Source: Methanosarcinales archaeon Methan_01
Lineage (GTDB): Archaea; Halobacteriota; Methanosarcinia; Methanotrichales; Methanotrichaceae
DNA length: 32,429 nt
Direction: 5' to 3'
Assembly (NCBI GenBank): GCA_001602645.1
Contig: LUYE01000034.1
Span: forward strand, 1 to 32,429
Shown: positions 25,234 through 32,429 of the stretch, one piece after another
Numbering within the stretch: position 1 is the first letter of the stretch
Layout of the letters: each line of letters opens with the position of its first letter
Program-made: the position numbers and the translations under genes
Notes under the pieces: model-generated
Databases searched by the model: none
What the model was told of the DNA's origin: nothing
What the model saw: only the letters and a program-made list of their open reading frames with translations

Positions 25234-26412
25234 ATGAATTCCAAATCTATAGCAATTCTGGCGTTCCTTCTCCTCACGGGAGGGATCGTCATCGCCGAGG
25301 AGGCAGATCAGGGCTCCGTCGCCACCATCAGCGGATCGACGGACCTCGGGACGATCGGGGCAGAGGATGGGATGATCTCTTACAAGGCCGACCTCGCATA
25401 CCCCGGCGAGATCGACTGGTTCAAGTTCGCCATCGACAGCCAGACCGCCGATTTGGTCCTATCGTCGGATATGACCAAGACCCTCCGTTTCGTCCTCTAC
25501 GACGAGAACTTTGAGTACATCGACTACGCGGAGGACCTCCTCAAGATGACGGCCGGGGAAGGGACCTACTTCGTCCGGGTCGACTCGATCCTCTCCGAGA
25601 CCGGAAACTACACCGTCTCCATCAGCAACCTCCTCTCCGAGGCCGAGCCCAACGACTGTCTCACCGAAGGAACGATCCTGGGGACCATCGCCAATGCAAC
25701 CATCATCTCCGGATCGCTCGATCCCCTCGCCGACACCGACTTCTTCCTCTTCGATATCGGCCCGGATTCGGAGGGGTATCTTGAGATAACCAGCGAGACC
25801 TACGAAGACGATGCCGATGAGGAGGAAGAACTCGACCTATGGTCCATCACGGAGTACGCCTCCATCGTCCTCTACGGATACAACGAGAGCGAAGGCCGCT
25901 ATCTTCCGATAGAAAGCGGCGACGGAGATATCGCCGCCGACCTCTCTGCAGGAAGGTACGCCCTCCGAGTCCAGTCGGGGAGCACAGAACCGATCTCGTG
26001 CTACGTCTTAACCCTCTCCATCCTCGACCTACTGTGTGACGATGAGCCGAACGACGCCTCCGGAGAGGCCTTGGACCTCGGCGTCCTCACCCCGGGGGCC
26101 TCCCTGACGGCGGACGGCTGCATAATTCCGGCTGAAGACGTCGACTACTACGTCTTGGTAGTCGAAGAGGCGATGGAGGTCGCGATCGAGACCTTTGGGA
26201 ATTCAAGCGGCGATTCTTACCTCTACCTCTACGACGAGGAGGTGGAAGAGATCGACTACGACGACGACAGCGGCGAAGGCTCCTGGTCCAGGATCGAAGA
26301 GGAGCTCCTCCCCGGGACCTACTACATCAAGGTCGAGTCCTTCTGGGGCGGCGAATCGCTCCAGTACACCCTGAAGGTCGAAGGAGTAGGAGGGGAAGAG
26401 AAGTCCGAATGA
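25234..26412 (+). CDS. secreted protein with PPC-like beta-sandwich repeats
   Basis: A 392-residue exported protein. Residues 1-22 are a signal peptide (SIAILAFLLLTGGIVIAEE). Three repeats of about 110 residues follow the pattern of bacterial pre-peptidase C-terminal (PPC) domains: EIDWFKFAI to GTYFVRVDS and ETGNYTVSI; AEPNDCLTEGTILGTI to GRYALRVQSG; and DEPNDASGEALDLG to GTYYIKVESFWGG and LQYTLKVEG. Strongly acidic, with DEEEELD and DYDDDSGEG stretches that may bind calcium. PPC domains usually sit on secreted proteases, but no protease domain is present; a surface role is inferred. The second repeat is the most diverged. Confidence 0.8.
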   Translation: MNSKSIAILAFLLLTGGIVIAEEADQGSVATISGSTDLGTIGAEDGMISYKADLAYPGEIDWFKFAIDSQTADLVLSSDMTKTLRFVLYDENFEYIDYAEDLLKMTAGEGTYFVRVDSILSETGNYTVSISNLLSEAEPNDCLTEGTILGTIANATIISGSLDPLADTDFFLFDIGPDSEGYLEITSETYEDDADEEEELDLWSITEYASIVLYGYNESEGRYLPIESGDGDIAADLSAGRYALRVQSGSTEPISCYVLTLSILDLLCDDEPNDASGEALDLGVLTPGASLTADGCIIPAEDVDYYVLVVEEAMEVAIETFGNSSGDSYLYLYDEEVEEIDYDDDSGEGSWSRIEEELLPGTYYIKVESFWGGESLQYTLKVEGVGGEEKSE

Positions 26413-26674
26413 TCCCAGGCTTCATTTATAAGGCCGAATAGGCCGAGGTTGAAGGCGCTTTCGCATCCAGAAGACGGCGGCTCGCGGGCGGGATCGCTCC
26501 CTCCCCGCCGGCTTCTTCGGATCTATTATTTTTCCACCTACCTTTCAGCGACCCCGCCCTCAAGCCCCTTTATGGCTCGTTTCAGCCCGTTCAGACCCTT
26601 CCTGGACCGCAAGCCGACGGCCCGACGGTCCTCCTCTTACGACCCTTGCTGAAATGGTTAGCTGATCGCTCGCC

Positions 26675-27667
26675 TCACCATAAGACCATCACTCCGAGGG
26701 CTACGAGGATCATGAGAACGTTCCGCAGCCCCGTCGAGCAGATCACCAGCTCCGTTCCGATCCGCGGGCCGAAGATCCCGGCGTGGGAGGGGATAAGCCA
26801 ACGAACAGCCCAGCCGGCGCTGGTGATGACGTTTCCTATCATGAGGGTGACGACCACCTCCTTTCCCGTGACCTCTCCCGCCGCCAAAAGGCCGCCGGCC
26901 ACGGTGTAGGCGGCGATGTAGCCGGCGAACTGGGCGGCGATGATGCTGATCCCCGCCGCTGGCAGGGGTAGGAGGCCACCGATCCCGCTCAACTGTTGGG
27001 ATAAGAGGTCGAAGGCCCCCACCTGGATCAGGACCGATACCAGGAACATGATCGCCGTCGTCATCTTCACCACCCTCACCACCTTGGGGCGGGCAGCTCT
27101 GGCGCTGATCTTCAAGGCATCCCCGAGGTGTGGCCGATCCTTGCTTACGCTGCCGATTCCGACCCTGAGATCTTCGAAGATGATCTCGGCGGCTTTGGCT
27201 CCGGGTCTCCCTGGCAGGAGGAGGCGGCCCGCAGCCATCACCAGGGCGGTCTTCAAGAGCCCCACCAGCATCAGAAGGCCGAAGTAGGCGAGGCCCGTGA
27301 ACCCCAGGAGGGGTATCAGCACCGGGAGGAGGGACCTCCAGTGCATGGTGGTGGCGGGGAAGGAGTTGACGAGGGAGGCGACGAAGAGCTCCCTCTTCTC
27401 GATGACCCCGTCATGGTAGTAGCCGGCGAGCATCGAGTTTGCGCTCGCCGCCGAGAAGAAGGCCATCATGAAGCTTGCTCCGGTGGCGTCGCTGAGGTGG
27501 GAGAACCTTGTTATCGGTCGCGCCACGAAGGCGATCCTCTCCGCCGCGTCATAGACCACGATCAGCTCCGCCAGAATGAGGCCCAGGACCATCGGCGGCA
27601 GGGACCTGGAGAGGAGGCCGAAGGAGGTGGACGCCGATTCGATCAGGATCTGGACCATATCCGTCAT
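26675..27667 (-). CDS. nucleoside-recognition (Gate) domain membrane protein
   Basis: A 330-residue integral membrane protein with about eight hydrophobic helices and two Gate-type halves. ATGASFMMAFFSAASANSMLAGYY and NSFPATTMHWRSLLPVL belong to the first half; GNVITSAGWAVRWLIPSHAGIFGP to the second. The family is related to spore maturation SpmA/SpmB and nucleoside transporters, and occurs in methanogens such as MJ0871; the transported molecule is unknown. ATG 27667 has GGAGGTAG four bases upstream. It diverges from the shikimate genes. Confidence 0.78.
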   Translation of the reverse strand: MTDMVQILIESASTSFGLLSRSLPPMVLGLILAELIVVYDAAERIAFVARPITRFSHLSDATGASFMMAFFSAASANSMLAGYYHDGVIEKRELFVASLVNSFPATTMHWRSLLPVLIPLLGFTGLAYFGLLMLVGLLKTALVMAAGRLLLPGRPGAKAAEIIFEDLRVGIGSVSKDRPHLGDALKISARAARPKVVRVVKMTTAIMFLVSVLIQVGAFDLLSQQLSGIGGLLPLPAAGISIIAAQFAGYIAAYTVAGGLLAAGEVTGKEVVVTLMIGNVITSAGWAVRWLIPSHAGIFGPRIGTELVICSTGLRNVLMILVALGVMVLW

Positions 27668-27849
27668 CGGGCTACCTCCAGTCTTGGTCTATCTCTATCA
27701 TTTGGCCTATCTCCGGCAATCGGATATCATTTCGTCTGAACTCCTTATTAAGTAGCACGGACGAGCGGGTGCGTCGTATCCCATCACCGCGGTCCGGATT
27801 CCTAAGGTGTCCAAAAGAAATTAGTAACCTTAGCCCCCACCCCTGGCCC

Positions 27850-28974
27850 ATGAAAGAGAAGTGGATGATGGCCAGCGACGGCCCCTGGGAGGAGATGAAG
27901 CCCCGAATCACCACCGCCCTCGAGTCCGGGTTCGACTGCGTGGTGGCGAGGCAGGGGGACGTCGAGAGGATAAGAAAGCTCGGAGACATCAGGGTCGCCT
28001 CCTTCGGTACCGAGAGGGGAGGCGAGGATATCCTCATCATAGGCCGGGGCGGCGAGGGGGACGGGTCGGTCCCCCTCCCCGAGGATTTCGGCGCCTCGCT
28101 GGACATAAGTCTCGCCAGGGCCGCCGAGGGGATGGTGGCGGGCTACGTCGAGATCCGGGGGAAGAGGTACGAGGAGTTCGCGGTGGAGCTGGGCAAGAGC
28201 GTCGACTACCTGGTCGTCGTCGGCACCGACTGGAAGGTTATCCCCCTTGAGAACATGATTGCGGGCCTCCAGGGCGCGAAGGTGAAGATAATCAGCGGCG
28301 TCAAGACCGCCGAGGAGGCGGAGGTCGACTTTGCCACCCTGGAGAAGGGGGCCGACGGGATCCTCCTCGACACGGCGGACCTATCGGAGATCAAGAGGGT
28401 TCAGAAGCTGGCGGAGAAGGCGGGGATGGCGAGGCTTGCCCTCGTCCCCGCAAAGGTCACCGCCGTCAGGCCCGTCGGTATGGGGGACCGGGTCTGCGTC
28501 GACACCTGCACCATGATGCGCCCTGGTGAGGGGATGCTCGTCGGCTCCCAGTCGAAGGCCGCCTTCCTCGTCCAGAGCGAGTCCGAGGAGAGCTCTTACG
28601 TAGCTGCCCGCCCCTTCCGGGTCAACGCCGGAGCCGTCCACGCCTACGTCAAGGTCGGAGAGAAGACCCGGTATCTATCGGAGCTGAAGGCCGGCGACGA
28701 GGTGACGATCGTCGACTCTGAGGGGGGGACGAAGACTGCCGTCGTCGGCAGGGTCAAGATCGAGAAGAGGCCCCTCATGCTGATCGAGGCGGATGTGGAC
28801 GGGGAGAAGATCAGCACCCTCCTCCAGAACGCCGAGACTATCAAGCTTGTCGGCAAAGGCGGCGCGCCCAAGTCGGTGACGGACCTCCAGCCGGGGGACG
28901 AGGTCCTGGTTCACTTCGAGGGGAAGGCCCGCCACTTTGGGATGACCATCGAGGAGAGCATCCTCGAGAGGTGA
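27850..28974 (+). CDS. aroB': 3-dehydroquinate synthase II
   Basis: Archaeal NAD-dependent enzyme that turns 2-amino-3,7-dideoxy-D-threo-hept-6-ulosonate into 3-dehydroquinate, replacing bacterial AroB, in aromatic amino acid synthesis. The 374-residue protein matches the MJ1249 family: a helical start WEEMKPRITTALESGFDCVV, central GTDWKVIPLENMIAGLQ, ALVPAKVTAVRPVGMGDRVCVDTCTMMRPGEGMLVGSQS, and EPFRVNAGAVHAYV-like ARPFRVNAGAVHAYV. The frame is open 27 codons upstream, but ATG 27850 gives the usual length. The aroD gene starts 50 bases after its stop, forming an operon. Confidence 0.92.
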   Translation: MKEKWMMASDGPWEEMKPRITTALESGFDCVVARQGDVERIRKLGDIRVASFGTERGGEDILIIGRGGEGDGSVPLPEDFGASLDISLARAAEGMVAGYVEIRGKRYEEFAVELGKSVDYLVVVGTDWKVIPLENMIAGLQGAKVKIISGVKTAEEAEVDFATLEKGADGILLDTADLSEIKRVQKLAEKAGMARLALVPAKVTAVRPVGMGDRVCVDTCTMMRPGEGMLVGSQSKAAFLVQSESEESSYVAARPFRVNAGAVHAYVKVGEKTRYLSELKAGDEVTIVDSEGGTKTAVVGRVKIEKRPLMLIEADVDGEKISTLLQNAETIKLVGKGGAPKSVTDLQPGDEVLVHFEGKARHFGMTIEESILER

Positions 28975-29024
28975 GGTCGGCCGAACCTCGATGATGTGGT
29001 GTTAAATTGAACGGAGGCGGGAAG

Positions 29025-29828
29025 GTGGTATCGAGGAAGGATGAGGCGAAGATCAGCGATGGCGGACCCGAAGGGGGGGATCGAATCGAATATAGGCACC
29101 ATCGGCGGAGGCTCATCATCGGGAAGCTGGAGATCGAGGTCCCGGCGGTCGTAGCCGTCCTCAGCGGCGAAGGCGCCCTGGGGGAGGCGTCCTCAGCGGA
29201 GGAGTTCGGGGCTGACCTGGTGGAGGTGAGGCTCGACCTTCTTCCTGGGGACGGTATGAAGATCCTCCGGGAGGTCCGAGAGGTTACGCCCCTACCCATA
29301 ATCGCCACCAACAGATGGGCGGCGGAGGGTGGCGCCTTCCGAGGTGAGGAGGACAAGAGGATCGAGATCCTGGCGGAGGCCTCGGCCTGGGCGGACCTCG
29401 TCGACGTGGAGCTTTTAGCCGAGGGGCGCGACCGCCTCCTGGAGATGGTGGAGAGGCCGACGATAATCTCTTACCACAACTTCCGGGGCATGCCGGGGAT
29501 CGAGGCGACGGGGTCGATCCTCAGAGAGGCCTTCGAGGCCGGGGCCGGGATCTCCAAGCTCGCCCTCACCCCCGCCTCCCTGGAGGATTGTCTCGACCTT
29601 CTGAAGCTCCTCCTCGACGCGCCGGGCCCCACATCCCTCCTGGGGATGGGCGATGTCGGGAGGCATCTGCGGGCCCTGGCACCGATATACGGCTCAGTCC
29701 TCACCTACGGCTACATCGGAACCCCAACCGCCCCTGGCCAGATCCCCGTTAAAGCGCTGAGGGCGGTCCTCGACGTGCTGATGGTCCAAAAGGGTCGAAA
29801 TTTGGCCAGAACTGCCATCCTGCAATGA
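29025..29828 (+). CDS. aroD: type I 3-dehydroquinate dehydratase
   Basis: Dehydrates 3-dehydroquinate to 3-dehydroshikimate, directly following the upstream enzyme's step. Schiff-base lysine K178 (GISKLALTP) and catalytic H151 (SYHNF) are present, with VEVRLDLL and the TYGYIGTPTAPGQIP loop. The GTG at 29025 is chosen because GGAGG lies seven bases before it; a TTG six codons earlier is the alternative. The N-terminal 30 residues (charged, about 6 histidine/arginine) are longer than usual; the barrel starts at LEIEVPAVVAVLS. Confidence 0.9.
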   Translation: MVSRKDEAKISDGGPEGGDRIEYRHHRRRLIIGKLEIEVPAVVAVLSGEGALGEASSAEEFGADLVEVRLDLLPGDGMKILREVREVTPLPIIATNRWAAEGGAFRGEEDKRIEILAEASAWADLVDVELLAEGRDRLLEMVERPTIISYHNFRGMPGIEATGSILREAFEAGAGISKLALTPASLEDCLDLLKLLLDAPGPTSLLGMGDVGRHLRALAPIYGSVLTYGYIGTPTAPGQIPVKALRAVLDVLMVQKGRNLARTAILQ

Positions 29829-30074
29829 GCTTTCTCCCGTTTGAACCTGAAGGCGGGCAGGATGGTCCATCCCGAGCGCTCCGGACCACTTATCCATTTA
29901 TGTAAAATATTTGCTCTAATTCTTCTCTAATTTCTCACCAGATAATGGGATTATATGGACGGAATTTTGTCAAATATTAGTTTTATATCCTATCTTCTAT
30001 CCGGGGTGTAAGGGAAAAAAATGTTTCATTTCTTTGTAAAATGATTACTTTAAATTTGGTCTTTCAACCATTTG

Positions 30075-30096
30075 TAAATCCGATATATCGGATTTA
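30075..30096. promoter_or_regulatory. perfect 22-bp palindrome (candidate operator)
   Basis: The half-site TAAATCCGATA is followed directly by its exact complement TATCGGATTTA. It lies 44 bases upstream of the nearest TATA element and about 100 bases before cdhA. The length and perfection suggest a dimeric regulator site or, in a longer transcript, a stable hairpin. Confidence 0.6.
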
Positions 30097-30139
30097 AATG
30101 TCAATCCATATCGACTTTAGATGACACGATCCCATAAGG

Positions 30140-30147
30140 TTTATATC
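30140..30147 (+). promoter_or_regulatory. TATA element for cdhA
   Basis: TTTATATC, preceded by the purine-rich CCATAAGG. At normal spacing transcription would start near 30,168, leaving a leader of about 30 bases with the ribosome site AGGTGA at 30190-30195. Confidence 0.5.
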
Positions 30148-30199
30148 AAGCAATTAACCCACTATAGCGCGCGGATATTTATCAGAGAGAGGTGAGAAG

Positions 30200-32429
30200 A
30201 TGGATAAGATGGAAGGCAGTTTTTCTGTCGAGGACATGCAGAATGTCCAGATTAACATCGGCGCGGTAGTGAAGGAGGTGGAGGAGTGGGACCAGCCCAT
30301 GGGCCCGTTCCCTTACCCGAGCATCGCCACGCTGAGAGACTGGGACTTCAAGTTGATAAACAGGTATAAGGTCTTCTACTCCCCGATCTGCGATCGGTGC
30401 ACCCTCTGTACCTACGGTCCCTGCGACCTGACCGGGAACAAGAGAGGGGCCTGCGGCCTGGACCAGGCCGCCCAGCAGGGGAGGATCGTCCTCCTCGCGG
30501 TCCTCATGGGCTGCACCGCCCACTGCGCTCACGGCCGACACCTCTACCACTGGTGCCTGGAGAAGTTCGGAGACCTCCCCTTCAAGATGGGCGACGAGAT
30601 CCTGGTGGACGCGCCACTCACCAGGACGATAGCCGGGATCAAGCCCAAGACCCTCAAGGAGTTTGGTCCAGTTCTGAGTTACGTCGAGGAGCAGGTGGCC
30701 CAGCTGCTGGCATGCACCCACACCGGCCAGGAGGGGAGCTACCTCGACTTCGAGTCTAAGGCCCTCCACGCCGGGATGCTCGACTCCCTCGGCAAAGAGG
30801 TCTCGGATCTGATCCAGATCGTCGCCTACGACATGCCTCGGGGCGACGAGGACGCTCCCCTGGTCGAGTGCGGGATGGGGACCCTCGACAAGAACAAGGC
30901 GATCCTTATCACCTACGGCCACAACCTGGCGGGCTCCGCCGAGGCGATGTTCTACGCCGAGGACAACAAGCTCTGGGACAAGGTCGACATCGGCGGCGTC
31001 TGCTGCACTGCCATCGACAACACCAGAATCGGCGAGGGTCTCGGATATCCCGAGGAGATCAACACCAAATACAGAATGGTCGGTACGAAGGCCAAGATCG
31101 CAGGGGCCATGGGCTGGTGGAGGAAGATGGTCCGGGGCGGCGTCATGGACTGCGTCATGGTCGACGAGCAGTGCGTATGTACCGATGCCATCGAAGAGTG
31201 CTCCGCAAGGAAGGTGCCCCTGATCGCCACCAACGAGAAGATCATGCTGGGCCTGCCCGACAGGACGAACGATCCCGTCGACGAGATCGTCGACGACCTC
31301 GTCAACTTCAGGATGCCCGGCGTTGCCATCATCGACCCGATCAAGGCCGGAGAGGTCGGCGTCAGGACCGCCATCGCCGTCAAGCCGAAGCGGGCCGAGG
31401 AGGCGAAGAAGACCTTCCTCACCGAGGAGGAGTTCAAGAAGTACGCTGAGTCCTGTACCTACTGCCACTCCTGCCAGTTCGTCTGTCCCCCCCACATCAA
31501 GATCGGCGACGTCGTCCAGGCGGCGGCGAAGGGCAACCTCGAGCCCTTCAGCTCTACCTACGAGATCTGCGTCGGCTGCCGGAGGTGCGAGCAGGCCTGT
31601 CCCCAGGATATACCTATCCTCAGCCTCTTCGCCTACGCGAACCAGGAGTTCATAAGGGACCACAAGTTCAAGATGAGGGCCGGCAGAGGTCCCGTCAAGG
31701 ACACGGAGATCCGCCGGGTCGGAGCACCTCTGGTCCTCGGGACGATCCCCGGGGTCATCGCCATCATCGGCTGTGCGAACTACCCGAACGGCACAAAGGA
31801 GTGCTACGACATCGCCCGGGAGTTCGTTGACAGAGGCTTCATCGTCACCACCACCGGCTGCATGGCGATGGACATGTCCCTTTATACTGACGAGGATGGC
31901 AAGACGATCTGGGAGCAGTTCCCCGGCGGCTTCGACGGCAGAAACATCTGCAACATAGGTAGCTGCGTCGCCAACGCCCACATCCACGGGGCTGGGATCA
32001 AGGTTGCTACGATCTTCGCCGGGAGGAACGAGCGTGCCAACTACGACGACATCGCCGACTACATCCTCTCCAAGGTGGGCGCCTGCGGCGTCGCCTGGGG
32101 TGCCATGTCTCAGAAGGCGGCCTCCATCGCCACCGGTTTCAACAGGCTTGGGGTACCGGCCGTCGTCCAGCCCCACAGCGTCATGTACAGGAGGGCTTTC
32201 CTGGGCAGGACCGACAAGAAGGAGGACTGGGAGATCATCGACGCGAGGGACGGCTCGAAGGTATACTGCGAGCCAGCGCCCGAGCACCTCCTCTACGTCG
32301 CCGAGTCGGTCGAAGAGGCGATGCTGATGATGGCGAAGCTCTGCTTCAGGCCGAGCGACAACAGCCAGGGCAGGATGATCAAGCTGACCCACTACTGCGA
32401 CATCAGCATGAAGTACTTTGGCTGCCTGC
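30200..32429 (+). CDS. cdhA: CO dehydrogenase/acetyl-CoA synthase alpha subunit (partial, 3' end missing)
   Basis: Nickel-iron CO dehydrogenase subunit of the acetyl-CoA decarbonylase/synthase complex, which in acetate-using methanogens splits acetyl-CoA and oxidises the carbonyl to CO2. The open frame runs 743 codons to the window edge; known archaeal CdhA proteins are about 800 residues, so roughly 60 are missing. N-terminal cysteines C64, C67, C70, C75 and C85 (CDRCTLCTYGPC...GACG) match the B/D-cluster region. Two ferredoxin-type clusters follow: C419-C422-C425-C429 (CTYCHSCQFVCP) and C457-C460-C463-C467. C-cluster ligand regions GGVCCTAIDN, IIGCANYPN, TTGCMAMD and NIGSCVANAHIHG are present. 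The ATG has AGGTGA five bases upstream. cdhB and later subunits probably follow outside. Confidence 0.95.
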   Translation, partial: MDKMEGSFSVEDMQNVQINIGAVVKEVEEWDQPMGPFPYPSIATLRDWDFKLINRYKVFYSPICDRCTLCTYGPCDLTGNKRGACGLDQAAQQGRIVLLAVLMGCTAHCAHGRHLYHWCLEKFGDLPFKMGDEILVDAPLTRTIAGIKPKTLKEFGPVLSYVEEQVAQLLACTHTGQEGSYLDFESKALHAGMLDSLGKEVSDLIQIVAYDMPRGDEDAPLVECGMGTLDKNKAILITYGHNLAGSAEAMFYAEDNKLWDKVDIGGVCCTAIDNTRIGEGLGYPEEINTKYRMVGTKAKIAGAMGWWRKMVRGGVMDCVMVDEQCVCTDAIEECSARKVPLIATNEKIMLGLPDRTNDPVDEIVDDLVNFRMPGVAIIDPIKAGEVGVRTAIAVKPKRAEEAKKTFLTEEEFKKYAESCTYCHSCQFVCPPHIKIGDVVQAAAKGNLEPFSSTYEICVGCRRCEQACPQDIPILSLFAYANQEFIRDHKFKMRAGRGPVKDTEIRRVGAPLVLGTIPGVIAIIGCANYPNGTKECYDIAREFVDRGFIVTTTGCMAMDMSLYTDEDGKTIWEQFPGGFDGRNICNIGSCVANAHIHGAGIKVATIFAGRNERANYDDIADYILSKVGACGVAWGAMSQKAASIATGFNRLGVPAVVQPHSVMYRRAFLGRTDKKEDWEIIDARDGSKVYCEPAPEHLLYVAESVEEAMLMMAKLCFRPSDNSQGRMIKLTHYCDISMKYFGCL

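Larger units (their letters stand above)
29829..30199 (+). promoter_or_regulatory. long AT-rich control region before cdhA
   Basis: About 370 bases with no gene; from about 29,890 on it is strikingly AT-rich against a GC-rich background. It contains three TATA-like elements: TTATATGG at 29951, TTTTATATCC at 29981 and TTTATATC at 30140. A perfect 22-base palindrome lies between the second and third. The cdhA operon of Methanosarcina is known to have a long 5' leader that modulates transcript elongation; this region may act similarly if transcription starts from an upstream TATA. Confidence 0.5.

Noticed and set aside
30182-32392. Long open frame on the minus strand opposite cdhA
   Set aside because: The plus strand reads as CdhA with all cluster motifs; the antisense product is a low-complexity Asp/Val/Leu/Gly-rich shadow of GC-rich codons.

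Overview
The window looks like a chromosomal segment of a GC-rich acetate-using methanogen, most likely a Methanothrix (Methanosaeta) relative. Four things point that way. The right end carries cdhA, the alpha subunit of the archaeal CO dehydrogenase/acetyl-CoA synthase. Shikimate enzymes are of the archaeal type (3-dehydroquinate synthase II). An archaeal-type pyrimidinone-phosphate reductase and a CimA-type citramalate synthase are present. Promoters are archaeal, with AT-rich TATA elements 20-30 bases before starts and several apparently leaderless genes. The genus is an inference from reading the proteins; no database was searched.

Layout. 1-3.8 kb: cimA on the minus strand, diverging across a region with paired inverted repeats from an AAA ATPase overlapping a PhnP-like metallohydrolase. 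3.8-8.0 kb: a secreted protein with a transglutaminase-like C-terminus converges on a lemA/DUF2207 pair. 8.2-8.7 kb: a frameshifted, truncated tyrosine-recombinase remnant. 8.7-11.0 kb: an APC permease and a voltage-gated K+ channel with a C-terminal zinc ribbon. 11.3-15.2 kb: a compact cluster of a possible small ORF, lysine 2,3-aminomutase, a D-Ala-D-Ala-ligase-like ATP-grasp enzyme, and a second ATP-grasp enzyme fused to a GNAT acetyltransferase. 15.3-19.8 kb: macro-domain protein, DUF169 protein, pyrimidinone reductase, and an amidohydrolase/UspA/CBS operon. 20.2-26.4 kb: a secreted protein with two 100-residue repeats, a winged-helix regulator, hicAB, nitroreductase, DUF763 protein, an unrecognised acidic protein, and a secreted protein with PPC-like repeats. 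26.7-29.8 kb: a Gate-domain membrane protein diverging from aroB' and aroD. 29.8-32.4 kb: a long AT-rich control region with a perfect 22-base palindrome, then cdhA running off the end.

The most interesting system is the 11.6-15.2 kb cluster. The aminomutase keeps both aspartates that mark lysine specificity, so it should make beta-lysine. The next two genes encode amino-acid-ligase-like enzymes, one fused to an acetyltransferase. In known methanogens beta-lysine is simply acetylated by AblB to an osmolyte; here the genes suggest a ligated and possibly acetylated beta-lysine product, which I do not recognise as described. The second main point is the cdhA control region, which may be a regulated leader.

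No tRNA, rRNA, CRISPR array or intact insertion sequence was seen. Several gaps over 300 bases are described individually.
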